Notes under the pieces: generated by a model
Seen by the model: only the letters and a program-made list of their open reading frames with translations
What the model was told of the DNA's origin: nothing
The model's database searches: none
Position numbers and translations under genes: made by a program
Shown: positions 34,118 through 47,072 of the stretch, piece by piece
How the letters are laid out: the number at the start of each line of letters is the position of its first letter
How positions within the stretch are numbered: the first letter of the stretch is position 1
Source: Ipomoea triloba
Taxonomy: Eukaryota > Streptophyta > Magnoliopsida > Solanales > Convolvulaceae
Assembly: GCF_003576645.1 (NCBI RefSeq)
Contig: NC_044930.1
Location: 23,392,229-23,456,228 of the forward strand
Direction of reading: 5' to 3'
Length of the DNA stretch: 64,000 bases

Positions 34118-34785
34118 AACTAGTCAATTTAATATACGGCAAAAAACATATGAAGATCGGTCGGTCGGTTTTCGGTCGGTTATGAAAGTTCGGTCAAATT
34201 TTTGATTATTTCGGTTATTAACCGAAAACCGACCGAAATTGACTGATGCTCACCTCTATTAGTTTGTAGACTTTTGTGTAATAGTCATAGACAATGTTAA
34301 CTAATAAAGGAATTATGCAAAAATAACTCTCAAGCATAGAGAACAAGTGTGGAGTCTATCTATCAAGGTGGGCAGATGGTTACAAAAAACTAATTAATCA
34401 AGCACTCATATTAATTGTTTAACTAAGCCAAATATCTAATAATGATCAAATACATTAAAATTAACTGATAATCTAACTATGTTACGAAATAGAACATTAT
34501 ATGATATATATCTTATAACTAAGAGCTACTAGCTCCCTTTCAAAAAAAGAAAAAAGAAAAAAGAAAGCTACTAGCTTTGTGGGATAATTGTAAGAGAAAA
34601 CAAATCCTATGGAATAGACACAATCTTGTTTTAGGTCAAGATTGTCGGACCTTGGAATCTATATAATTTTATTCCCTTTCATTAACTTTGACCATAATTG
34701 GATTAAAAATATTTCTCTTTTTAAAAAGTAAATCCTTTAACTCATATCAATTAGTCTCCGAAGAAAGTTTTGAGAATAGTGTAAA

Positions 34786-34839
<54 letters not shown>

Positions 34840-35658
34840 TGTTTATTTATTTCAGTATTAATAAATTTTGCATTTAAATATGTCAATAAAAAAAAAAAAA
34901 AAGAGAAAACATTCAGAACAATAATAAACCATATTAATTATTTTGGGTATGGGGGCTAAGGTGTCCATAGAACTTTCTTCATTTAATCATTTCATTTTTG
35001 TTTCGTTGGAGTTTAATGTCGATGATGTATTACAATTCCTTTGAAAAATCATTACTCTTTTTAAGGTTAATAATAAAAGTGTGATAATTACATGCCAATT
35101 AATTTGGAGGATTTATAACTTGATTTTTATGCAATTAATCTTTACGTAAGTGAATTTTGATTAGGCAACTACCAATGTAATGTGACGTCATCTCAGTTAC
35201 CATTACAGATGGGTGATCATAAGTTTGAATTTTAATGGTGGGGGCTAGATTTTTTGGACTGAAAATTTTGAGAATTAATTTCAAAAAAGTGAATTTTGTG
35301 AGCACTTTTGATGTCAGTAACATTAGATTTAGATAATCTGTTCAGTTCTTCCTTATATAGAATAATAAGAAAGTGTAATTTTGATAAACTCGGTAATATT
35401 TTTATTATATAAAATTATCCTTTTGACATTGGAAAATGTTAATGGTATAGTAAACACCAAATTATAATTATTATGGAATAATTATTATGAATATATAATT
35501 ATGATTACTACATAATATTTACTTTTAATATGATATTTTATTTTATGAAAAAGTGTCAACTTATCCTCTTTAAGTTGAATGAATAATGCAATTAAGTCCT
35601 TTCACTGAAAAAATTTCACCTAACCAAGTTAAATAGTGCTAGTCACATCATTACCTAA
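34118..35658. other. Gene-free stretch with an inverted GGTCGG patch and (TAA)n/(TTA)n
   Basis: Inverted CGGTCGGTTTTCGG and AACCGAAAACCGACCG words at 34155-34240 resemble hAT ends. An (AAT)n run followed by (ATT)n at 34787-34850 makes a perfect trinucleotide hairpin. No gene is recognised. Confidence 0.5.
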
Positions 35659-36528
35659 TTAATATGTGAGTTAATACCACAAATGGTCCTCTTACTATTG
35701 GAGTAGTACTCCTTTTAGTACTCGACTTTCAATTCGACCACAAATGGTCCTCTGACTTTTATTTTTGACCACAAATAGTCCTTTTGTTAAAATTTCTGTT
35801 AAATAGGTGTTAAATCTAGGGGTATTATCGTTAAATTGATATATATAATGTTCATAAAATAAAAATGTTTATAATTTTTCACCAACAAGCATAATTGAAA
35901 CAATTAACAAATATAAATACTCATAAATATAAAGACAATACACTTTATTCTCGTAATTATGCGTACAAAATTAAGATTTAATATTAGAGCTATCTATTTT
36001 AATTTAACCAACAGACTAAAATGGAAGATTTTTTTTAAAAAAATCTTGCTTTCATCATTTTCATGGTTGTTTATACATGGTCGATTAATAATTTTCACTT
36101 TTCATTAATCGATCAAACATTTTGTTTGGGACATAACTGAAAGCTGCTACCGTTGAATTAATATAATTAATCAAGTACAAATTGCGAACATTAATCATGG
36201 ATTTTTATTTAATTTGTTCATTTATATAAGTTCTCACGTCCATTTTATTTTTATATTTATTAACTTAATGTTTATTAATGTTTGAAATTAATTGTGTTGT
36301 TATATAATTCTAAAAAAGAATTAATCATAATAATATTAATCAATTTGACGATATTACCCCTAGATTTAACACCTATTTAACAGAAATTTTAATAGAGGAC
36401 TATTTGTGGTAAAAAATGAAAGTCAGAGGACCATTTGTAGTCGAATTGAAAGTCGAGGACTAAAAGAAGTACTACCCCAATAGTCAGAGGACCATTTGTG
36501 GTATTTGTGGTATTAACTCTTAATATGT
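35659..36528. mobile_element. Mutator-like element, 852 bp, perfect 9-bp duplication
   Basis: The element 35668-36519 has inverted ends starting GAGTTAATACCACAAATGG (arms about 170 bp) and the duplication TTAATATGT on both sides (35659-35667 and 36520-36528). It starts with the same GAGTTAATAC as the element at 14144. No coding content is seen. Confidence 0.92.
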
Positions 36529-36911
36529 AATATGTTCCCATTGATGTGGCACTTATCAAACTAATACACTCATTTAATGCTTAGGTAGACGAGTGCACAA
36601 TTTATTTTATTATTATGTTTTTTTAAATAGACACCAAAAGAAAATAACTTATAATTATTTTTAAATAATTAAAATTAAAAAGTACGCTCAACCATAATTG
36701 AGTCTTCAAATGTCACATTTACACTTAGTTAATGCTATATCATCAATAACCTACTAAGTAAGTAATATTAGGATCTAATTACACTGTTTTATAGGCTTAA
36801 AATTTTATTATAATTTTTTTTAGTTAGAAGATCTAGTTACATTTTTTTTTACATGAAGGGATCAACTCAACACTTTTAAATTTTTTTTTTAAATTTTCAT
36901 TATGTATTTGT

Positions 36912-37300
36912 TTTTTTCTTTTTTTTTTGGAGGATAAAGAACTTAATTCATTAAATCATAACATGAAGCAAAGTTCGGTGAAATGGTAAATCATTCCTTA
37001 TAGTCTGACATAGAAACAACTTCCTTAGCTATGCTACAGAAAATTTGATTCATAGATTGTTTTACAAATTGAAAGCTGGTCTCCTTGAAAGGACTTAAAG
37101 CTTCTTTACCTGCAATAATGATCTGGCCAACTGTAGACAATATTTTCTCAGATTGAAAAATCTTGCACATCACCTGGGTATTCATCTCCAAATTTTCGTG
37201 CATTGACAATATTACCGTCTTAAAAATACTCAATCTTATATCAATGAGATTGACCGATATTTCAGAGAGTAGTCTACCAACCGAGTTGAGCTGCATATTC
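36912..37300 (-). mobile_element. Retrocopy sharing a 3' tail with 53549-54230
   Basis: On the minus strand the insert runs from about 37296 to an A-rich tail at 36912-36930, flanked by an imperfect duplication around TTCATTAAGTATTTG. It has an open frame ending VVSMSDYKE, then a GGAATGATTTACCATTTCA trailer. The same ending and trailer occur in the insert at 53549-54230. The encoded segment is not a family I recognise; it could be the 3' part of a LINE or of a retroposed host transcript. Confidence 0.65.
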
Positions 37301-38614
37301 ATTAAGTATTTGTTTATTCGGGCTTAATAGAAATTTCACACAATATATCCTCGAGATTACCAGTTGTGATAATCTTTTATTATTAGTGGCAAAAGGGACA
37401 TTGTTGTTGTTCTTGAACTTACCAAACACCACTAAACAAAGATAATAGACTTTACTTCTGAGGCGCCAAGTACTAAGTGACATGATTAAGTTTCGACTCA
37501 CTCATCCACCGACACAATTGACCATACTTTCGAGTTTCGACTTATTATTATAATATTTTTTATTTTTAATATTTCTTTTTTCCCCTTTTGTTATATATTA
37601 CAATCATTGTGGGAGGCAAAGGATTGGACCTACAATACATCCCATTTTTTTTATTTTTGGTCGGGTTTTTATATAAATAATTTATAAATCGTATAAAAAA
37701 TAGATAGATTTTCCTGAAAGGAGTTGGTCAAATAATGGAGTATGATTATTGTAATTATAATCATGAGTTTGATTATTACCAACACTCTCGCAATTGAATC
37801 TATTTACAAGGTCTTCCTATTTGGTTTACATCTCACGTTTAGCTTGCAAATTATTACACAATGACATAGTTTATCTAGTACACACTAGACAATTATACTT
37901 GGATCCGGATTCACCTTGCAATGTGAATCTGAGTCTAAAATGTACAATTTATATATTGAATGTTTACAGTTTACATACTATATATTCACAACATTTTGTA
38001 TGAAAATTGTGAACATTTAATATGTAAATTGTGTATTATACAAGATAGACCTGGATCCACAAAATAAATTGCCGTACACACTATAGGTAGTGGCTGAAAA
38101 AATAGACAGATTTTAAAATTTAGGTAAAATTATTATTTTTAGATGTATTTTAGTTAAACTTTTTGGCTTAATTAATTTCTAAAATGCATTTTAAAAATAG
38201 TTCTTTTTTTTTTCTTCCTATTTTTGTTTATCTATTTAATTTTGTTCGAACCACTTACAAACGTACATTTCTGTGAAAAACACCTTTTTTGGTGTAGGGT
38301 ACATTAACTGAACATTATACAAGTGAAAACATTGGTACAGCACTGCCAATCTGCCATATCTATATGTCAGAGGAAAATGCAAGTGTTTAAATATTTTTTT
38401 AATAAAAAAAGTCACTATATGTCGGTCTAAAATTATATAAAAATTAACACCCGTAAAGTTTTAATAGGGATGGAAAATATTTTGGTGTAATCATTTGCAC
38501 TATTAACTTATACATTATCCTTATTTTTTAATATATATTTAAATTTTATTTTTCAATTTTACCCTTCTTATTTTATTCTAAAATTGTTACGTTAATGCCG
38601 TCAAATAATCTATA
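37301..38614. other. Gene-free AT-rich stretch
   Basis: No gene, repeat family or regulatory element is recognised. Confidence 0.5.
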
Positions 38615-39371
38615 TCTATACTATATATAAAAATAATATCCTCCTTCTAAATTTTCCCGCTCAAACTTTTGGCAATATTAATTACATAATTTATTAGTAA
38701 AATAATTAATAAAGCCTAATTGGTAAGAAAATGTTATATAAAAAATTAAATAATATCTATTAATTATAATTGGTAAGAATATGTTAATACATGAAATGTT
38801 GAAATAGCTATGGGAATATAATATTTATGGAATTGGTAAGAAACGTTGAAATAGCTATGGGAATACAATTCAAACAATTAATATAAATATGGAAAAATGG
38901 AAAAGTATGGAAGGAAATGTTAGCCCTTGAAGCCGTAGACTCTAAAAAATGGAAAAATGGATATGAATCAGTAAAGGAATATAAGAAAATGAATCTTTAA
39001 GGAAATGTTAGTCTACACGTAAATCTTTAAGGAAGATTTTGCATAAAAAAAATAGAATAGAATCAATTACTGATAATTTAGCCTTATTTTAATATTAATC
39101 ATTAAGGAAGATTTTCCATCCATAATTGGCCATATTCTGCAATTGCAAATAAACCGCTCCATAAATCAATTCATAATTGGCCATATTCTGCAATTGCAAT
39201 TGTACATCGAACTTTCTCTATAATCTGCCACAAAATCATCATTATTTCTTCAAATAATAATGCTCCATAACCAGCCACCTAATCTGCACTATAAATACTC
39301 TTATAATCCTGAACAATGCTACCATCCATTATTTTCTTTTATTCTCTGCTATTTCTCCTTATTGTTCACTA

Positions 39372-39494
39372 ATGGAGTCTATTTTCGTCTCTCCCTCCAA
39401 CTTATCCCAAGATGAGAAAAAACTCTATAAGACTCCACTTGATGCATTCTTATTTGGCCATGGAATATCAACATGTTTATTCCAAGACTTCTAG
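39372..39494 (+). pseudogene. Captured first-exon-like fragment
   Basis: A TATA-like ACTATAAATAC lies about 80 bp upstream (39290-39300). The frame starts MESIFVSPSNLSQDEKKLYK and meets TAG exactly at a GTAAAT donor-like site. It may be promoter and first-exon DNA picked up by the Helitron. Source gene not recognised. Confidence 0.4.
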
Positions 39495-39811
39495 GTAAAT
39501 TTCTCCTAATTGTTATTCTAATAATTTAATTATATTTAAAATCTAGGTACCTATACCTCTTTTCAAATAATTTTCTGCAGTAAACAAGTATTCCAATTTT
39601 TCTATTTCTCCCGTTATTCATTTCTCTAGAAAGATTACTCATTTCTCTCCAAGCATAAAATAGCCAGGACATTAGCACCTGTGCTTTGACAAAAAGTAAA
39701 ATTCACATAAAAGAAATGCAATTACTGACCAACAAGATGACAAAGAAAAGGAAAATGAACGTACAACCAATTAACATATGATAAATATTTGCTATAGCAT
39801 GGAAATCATAC

Positions 39812-39998
39812 CCTGAGTATGATAACTATTGGCATACACTTCTGTCACTTCATCCATGTCTAACCTATTTCTTCCTCTTGAACCATTTTTGTCAGCATAC
39901 ACCTTTTCAGCTGAAGGCATGGGGGAACACCTATTGTGATGCTTTGAAGATGGTTCTAAAGCAGTATGCGTATCTCTTGAAATGTCAACATCACTGTC
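39812..39998 (-). pseudogene. Captured internal exon-like fragment
   Basis: On the minus strand an open 187-nt segment lies between a CTACTGTAG acceptor and a GGTATGA donor. It encodes a polar peptide including SAEKVYADKNGSRGRNRLDM. Other exon-like pieces in the same Helitron lie at about 40590-40680 (plus, Lys/Glu-rich, ALKDVQSELEKLRQ), 41378-41522 (plus) and 42440-42540 (minus, GRYGGTPQIHDAEVLFG). Source genes not recognised. Confidence 0.4.
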
Positions 39999-41028
39999 CT
40001 ACAGTAGTGTGAGGTAAAGGACATGAACCCAAATAATTGCAGAATCAAGGTGATTAACATGAAACACGAACCAAAGTTAAAACAAAAAACACAATGCATT
40101 TAATGTGTCAAAATGGATGTTATACATATATGATGCCTTTCTTTCATGTATTTAATACTCAATTATTTCTTCATTCCTTCCCTGTCATCCTCCTAATGAA
40201 TTTAATGTGTCAAAGTGGATGTTGTTACATTCTGCTAGATTATTCACTTTTCAAATCTACAATGATGTTTTTCCAATTGCTATATTATTTCTATTTGTAA
40301 ATTGTTTTTCTGTACGTAAATGAGGAATATATGAAAACTTTGGAGATTCCGAGTAAAAACCTAAAGTTTGTTGCAGGAGTTTGTTGGATTTGTTAGCAGT
40401 AAAGCAATGGAAAATGAAAAATAGAAACTGTTGTATTGATGAGTAGTGAAGATTACAGAGTGAAGAGATGGTTGTACAGAACTAAACAATGGAGAATATA
40501 TACAAGGAAGATGAAGCGGATGGTTACAACTAAAGGCAATATAAAAGACGCATGTACCCCTCTACTCTTCTCTGGTAGCTTCGGTTGTATTGTATCCTCC
40601 AACAGTTCCAATTGTTAAATCATCAAAAGCCCTAAAAGATGTTCAATCTGAACTTGAGAAATTAAGACAGAAGTCAATGGTATTTTATACTACGTATTTT
40701 GCAGGCTATGAGAATGTAATTTTGTGTGATGTGGTATCATTTTCTATTTTGAAGTTTCATTATAAGGTTAAAACAGCTAAAATTTCACTACTGCCAATGA
40801 GGGGGTTAAAACGCAGGAAAAGGAAAGAAAAGAAAAAACACAGGGAAAAAGGAGCTGAAATGAAATGTGGGGAAAAAACTATGCATGTACAAATCCAGAC
40901 TCAACTCAAGTGTAAGGTAAAGGGGAAAAGGAGTTGAATCATATACATAATTTTTCTAGGTAAATAAAGGAAGAAAATTTTGCAGATCATAATATTTGAG
41001 GTCTGAATAGTTGGGGGAAATGAATGTG

Positions 41029-41681
41029 TATCGAATCTCGTGCTTATCAAGGTATACAAAACATAATTTCTATCGAATCTCGTGCTTATCAAGGTATACA
41101 AAACATAATTTCTGCTAAAATAAAATTTCAGGTGTGATTCTGTGAATAGTTGGGGAAGATGAATGTAATTCCAGTTTGATTCTGTGAATAGTTGGGGAAG
41201 ATGAATGTAATTCCAGTTGCATTCTGTGAATAGTTGGGGAAGATGAATGTAATTCCAGTTGCTTATCAAGAGCATGTAGTACTGTTTATATTTTCTAAAC
41301 AAGTACACATTACTTACAGTTGTAATTGATTCAAAGTATTAAAATGTTTTTTTATAGAAGAATAAATTTCACCCATAGACTCATTGAGACTACTTCTACA
41401 GATCCTCAAGGAGCTGAAATCCAAATTACTCAAAATGAAACAGATCCTCAAGGAGCTGAAATCCAAATTACTCAAAATGAACATAAAGAAATGGTTAAAT
41501 TATCTTCTGATTCTAGAACTTGAGCAAATTATTATGTTAAGAGGAAAAATCATTTTCTCTCAGCATTAATCATGTCCGTTAAGAGGAAAAATCATTTTCT
41601 CTCAGCATTAATCATGTCCACACCTTGGCTTAGTTCTATTCTCTCAGCATTAATCATGTCCACACCTTGGCTTAGTTCTAT
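41029..41681. repeat. Six exact 42-bp tandem duplications of unrelated sequence
   Basis: Copy pairs: 41029-41070/41071-41112; 41135-41176/41177-41218; 41179-41220/41221-41262; 41398-41439/41440-41481; 41536-41577/41578-41619; 41597-41638/41639-41680. All have period 42 and no mismatches, yet the sequences are unrelated. A shared exact length points to graph-assembly overlaps that were concatenated instead of merged. Confidence 0.92.
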
Positions 41682-44600
41682 ACGACTTTCATAGTTCAGA
41701 GAGCAATAACAAGGCTGCCAAACTACTGATATGACTAAATAACAATTTGGATTTGCAGCAAAGTGACAGATAAGCCAGATTAGCATGATAAAAAATTACT
41801 GCAAATTCTTAGAGTAATGTGAATTTGACAACCTAATTAAATCATTTATTGACAGGCATTCTATGTTTTAAATGGCCCTTAATAAATTTTCAAATGTGTT
41901 ATTTTGAATAAGCTTTTTGTAACATGCATTTAAAAAAAAACTATATGCCTATTTATTTACAAAAAAAAAAAAAAAATTCATTGTCCATCACCAGTATTCA
42001 AAAAATTTATAGGTTCTCATTTTCCATTGAAAAATTAGAATTATGGTCAAACTTAACTATTTTCCAAGTAATAAAATATGAAGCTATTATCCAATTTTCC
42101 GTCATATTAAGATTATTTTGAGAGAATGAATATGCTAAATAATGCAGAAAAAAACAAAGTATTTACTACATTCTTTAGTCCAAAATAACAACAATAATAA
42201 TATAACACTTTTTTTTGTGTATCATAGACTTATCTCAAATGCCCTTTGCGATGTAAATCCATTATCATGTAATATAATGAAAAAGCCTTCAAATTCAAGA
42301 TCCCATATTCTCAATTACTCAAGAAATTGTGAAATTCAAGCTAAGAAACCAGAAAAAGCTGGGATTTTATGCAATATTCAAGGAAATTACAAGTAAACAA
42401 CAGCATATAAAACACAAAATATAACCTGCTGCAGATTCTTGGACTGAGAAGACACTGAGGAGAACCAAACAAAACTTCAGCATCATGAATCTGTGGTGTG
42501 CCACCATATCTCCCCCAGAAGAAGAAAGAGAACAACAGCAAAAGATCAAATCCCAAGAATCATCCCTAGACTGTCAACCGACCATTACATACAAGAATTA
42601 TTATGGTAATTAAGTTAAATATTGATGGTTCAATTTATTTTTATATTCCGTAATAATTAAAGTTAAAGTATTTCTCATTTTCCATATTTATTTTTGTAAT
42701 AATATAATTACTTAAGTTATACGGAGTATTAAATATCGATCTTTTTAAGATAATTGTAAACAAACAAGTCATATATTATTCAATTAATTGAGTGATATTT
42801 TTGCACTAATCTTATAATCAAATAAATGTACATGTTCAATATTAGATTTTTTAAAATATTTTATCTTTAATTTTATTATCTAAATAAATAATAAAAAAAT
42901 TTATCCGTGAATCACACGGGTAATTGGACAATTATTTGTTCTAATTCAAGCAAAGAAAACATCAAAAAACATAATCAATCCAACAAATTTCATCAATTGC
43001 GCTATATAATATTCGATGTTATAATTTATATAATTGTATATCGATCCAAATATTCTTAAAATATTATAACAAATTCATTCCGTGCAACGCACGGGCGAAA
43101 ATACTAGTATCTTTAATATGAAATTTATTGTGGCTCACAAATTCTTTCTGATTTTGTATTCCTTCTTTATTCATTANTTTCTCTCAGCATTAATCATGTC
43201 CACACCTTGGCTTAGTTCTATACGACTTTCATAGTTCAGAGAGCAATAACAAGGCTGCCAAACTACTGATATGACTAAATAACAATTTGGATTTGCAGCA
43301 AAGTGACAGATAAGCCAGATTAGCATGATAAAAAATTACTGCAAATTCTTAGAGTAATGTGAATTTGACAACCTAATTAAATCATTTATTGACAGGCATT
43401 CTATGTTTTAAATGGCCCTTAATAAATTTTCAAATGTGTTATTTTGAATAAGCTTTTTGTAACATGCATTTAAAAAAAAACTATATGCCTATTTATTTAC
43501 AAAAAAAAAAAAAAAATTCATTGTCCATCACCAGTATTCAAAAAATTTATAGGTTCTCATTTTCCATTGAAAAATTAGAATTATGGTCAAACTTAACTAT
43601 TTTCCAAGTAATAAAATATGAAGCTATTATCCAATTTTCCGTCATATTAAGATTATTTTGAGAGAATGAATATGCTAAATAATGCAGAAAAAAACAAAGT
43701 ATTTACTACATTCTTTAGTCCAAAATAACAACAATAATAATATAACACTTTTTTTTGTGTATCATAGACTTATCTCAAATGCCCTTTGCGATGTAAATCC
43801 ATTATCATGTAATATAATGAAAAAGCCTTCAAATTCAAGATCCCATATTCTCAATTACTCAAGAAATTGTGAAATTCAAGCTAAGAAACCAGAAAAAGCT
43901 GGGATTTTATGCAATATTCAAGGAAATTACAAGTAAACAACAGCATATAAAACACAAAATATAACCTGCTGCAGATTCTTGGACTGAGAAGACACTGAGG
44001 AGAACCAAACAAAACTTCAGCATCATGAATCTGTGGTGTGCCACCATATCTCCCCCAGAAGAAGAAAGAGAACAACAGCAAAAGATCAAATCCCAAGAAT
44101 CATCCCTAGACTGTCAACCGACCATTACATACAAGAATTATTATGGTAATTAAGTTAAATATTGATGGTTCAATTTATTTTTATATTCCGTAATAATTAA
44201 AGTTAAAGTATTTCTCATTTTCCATATTTATTTTTGTAATAATATAATTACTTAAGTTATACGGAGTATTAAATATCGATCTTTTTAAGATAATTGTAAA
44301 CAAACAAGTCATATATTATTCAATTAATTGAGTGATATTTTTGCACTAATCTTATAATCAAATAAATGTACATGTTCAATATTAGATTTTTTAAAATATT
44401 TTATCTTTAATTTTATTATCTAAATAAATAATAAAAAAATTTATCCGTGAATCACACGGGTAATTGGACAATTATTTGTTCTAATTCAAGCAAAGAAAAC
44501 ATCAAAAAACATAATCAATCCAACAAATTTCATCAATTGCGCTATATAATATTCGATGTTATAATTTATATAATTGTATATCGATCCAAATATTCTTAAA

Positions 44601-44716
44601 ATATTATAACAAATTCATTCCGTGCAACGCACGGGCGAAAATACTAGTATCTTTAATATGAAATTTATTGTGGCTCACAAATTCTTTCTGATTTTGTATT
44701 CCTTCTTTATTCATTA
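41639..44716. repeat. Identical 1.54-kb direct duplication joined at a single N
   Basis: 41639-43176 and 43179-44716 appear identical by reading, separated by an N at 43177 and two T. It duplicates the 3' part of the Helitron including its terminal hairpin. Lack of divergence, and the N exactly at the junction, suggest two overlapping contig ends or two haplotypes placed in series. Confidence 0.9.
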
Positions 44717-44796
44717 TGCATTAATTATTTTTAATTTTTTTTATTTTTCTTCTGTTATATTTTTTCATACATCTATCTACTATATCTACTTATATA

Positions 44797-46339
44797 TCTA
44801 CTATACTAATAAGAGTCAAAGAGAGTTTGGCCTAAAATAGGCAGAAAAAATGACGGTCAAATTATTTAATCAAATGGATGGTTCAGATGAATTATGTAAT
44901 CAAATAGATGGTTAAGATAATTCAGATTAATATTATTAATAGTGATTACCTAATTTAACCTTACTTTTATGATTATCCGTTAAGTTTTCCGTTAAATATT
45001 CTTTTCTCCGTTAATATTCCGTTAACTTTTAACTTACCCATTAATTTCTATAAGAAAGATCTTAGGTTCGAACCTCATCTCAATCAAATTTGACATAATT
45101 AAGTTTCTCACTCTATTTACTCTTATTAAATTAAATAAATTAGTAGCTACAACAAAAAATGATACATATGTATTTCTTTAATTTAGAATTATGTGTCTAC
45201 AATACCTTTATTTGAAAAAATTATTCATTATCAAAAAATTAAATTAAATAAGAGAAATAATTTCATTAGTTATATTGTCTTTATTTTCTCTCATGTAAAG
45301 ATTCTTTACATTCAAATTTATCAATTGATATTTGTTACATTGTCCATTATCTTATTTTTACAATATCTTGTAATTAAATATCAAAGTTATAGTACAAAAT
45401 AATGTTATATATTTATTTACCAAGTATTTTATTAATACTATGAAAAAAAAATTTAAAATAATTTGAAGCTAACTATATTAACTACTTGGGGATTGGTTGA
45501 CAAAGAGAGTACTCAAATAATCCAACAAATTGAAGCGGAATCGCTCTATTTTACTCTTATTGAATTAAATAAATTAGTAGTTACACCAAAAAATGATACA
45601 TATATATTTCTTTAATACCATGAAAAAAAAAATAGTTTGAAACCAATCATATTAACTACTTGGGAGATTTGTTGACAATGAAAGTACTCAAATAACCCAT
45701 TACCCAGCAAATTGAAGCGAGAAACTACCTTTTAATATCTTTGGAATATATAATATTTTAAATTTTCAAATTTTTATTAATTTATTTAATCTTTTTTCTT
45801 AAACTAGGGATTTTTTTACCCACAATAACTCATTCAACAATAATGGTTGAACCAAATGAACCCCAAGTAGAACACATAAAGGAAAGTCCATAGCTCCTAT
45901 ATCATAATCTCATTGCATGACGTTGTCATCTATGCTACCAACAATAACCGAATTGCAAATAACACACTACGAACAAAAAGGAAGAGAACAAATAGTAAAG
46001 ATGAAGACAATGACAATGTTACTCAAAGGAGAATTAAGAACACTTAGAAAAATTCAAATTAAAAGTAGTATTTATTTAAACTATCATTTTTAGACCAAAT
46101 ATTTAGACTGTCAATTTTACAAGGTTGCAAACATTTATTTTAGTAATAATTATAATGAATTTTCTATATTATCTTGGATTCATATACTTTGAGTTATATA
46201 TTTAAATAAAAAAATTCGACATTCAATTACCCATGTATAAACTTCTCATATATAATCTTGCATTGATATACTTTCAAATATTTATTTAAATGTAAACATT
46301 GGGCATTAACCCATGCACGCAATGCGCGTATAAAACTAG
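44797..46339 (+). mobile_element. Second Helitron, about 1.54 kb
   Basis: The 5' end is A|TCTACTATACTAATAAGAG. The 3' end has a short hairpin CACGCAATGCGCGTA followed by TAAAACTAG|T at 46339. No proteins are encoded. It sits close behind the 3' end of the first Helitron. Its direct neighbour at 46340 repeats the same sequence. Confidence 0.65.
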
Positions 46340-47072
46340 TATACTAATAAGAGCCAAAAAAAAGTTGAGCATATAATAGGAAAAAAAAAGGTCAAATTAT
46401 TAAATCAACTTGATGGTTCCGATTGTTTAGATTTTTATTTTCCTTAATGCGGTCAAATTATTAAATCAAATTAATGGTTCAAATTGTTTAGATTTTTATT
46501 TTTCATTGAGATTTCTAAATTTATCCTTAATTATTAACTTACTAATTGATTTCAATAAGAAAGGTATTAGGTTCAAATCTCATCCTAATCAAATTTGACA
46601 TAATTAAGTTCCTCGCTCTATTTTACTCATATTAAATAAATTAAATAAATTAGTAGCTACCAAAAAAATGATAGATATGTATTTCTTTTCTTTTCTTTGT
46701 TTTTTTTTTTGTTTTGAAAACTATATATATGTATTTCTTTAATTTAGAATTATGTGTCTACAATGCCTTTATTTGAAAAAATTATTCATTATCAATAAAT
46801 TAAATTAAATAAGAGAAATAATTTTATTAGTTATATTATCTTTATTTTCTCCGATGCAAAGATTCTTTACATTCAAATTCATCAATTGATATTCATTACA
46901 TTGTCAATTATGTTCTTTTTACACTATCTTGTAATTATATATCAAAGTTATAATACAAAATAATGTTATATATTTATTTACTAAGTATTTTATTAATACT
47001 ATGAAAAAAATAAAAAAGAATAGTTTGAAGCCAATCATATTAACTACTTGGGAGATTTGTTGACAATGAGAG
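46340..47072 (+). mobile_element. Third, truncated Helitron copy abutting the second
   Basis: It begins TATACTAATAAGAGCC immediately after the preceding CTAG and follows the second Helitron through AATTTAGAATTATGTGTCTA and TTGGGAGATTTGTTGACAAT, with about 85-90 percent identity by eye. It is cut off at about 47072 by the next element. Head-to-tail Helitrons are known from end-to-end insertion or rolling-circle readthrough. Confidence 0.65.

Larger units (their letters stand above)
38615..44647 (+). mobile_element. Non-autonomous Helitron with gene fragments (assembly distorted)
   Basis: The 5' end is A|TCTATACTATATATAAAA at 38615. The 3' end is a hairpin CCGTGCAACGCACGG followed by CGAAAATACTAG|T, ending at 43107 and, in a duplicated copy, at 44647. 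TC..CTAG ends between A and T, with a hairpin about 10 nt before CTAG, are the Helitron signature. It carries several short exon-like pieces on both strands. Without the duplication of about 1.54 kb at the N the element would be about 4.5 kb. No Rep/helicase is present. Confidence 0.7.

Noticed and set aside
41924..44096. Pairs of identical open frames on both strands
   Set aside because: They are the same frames seen twice because of the 1.54-kb duplication at the N; none has a recognisable domain.
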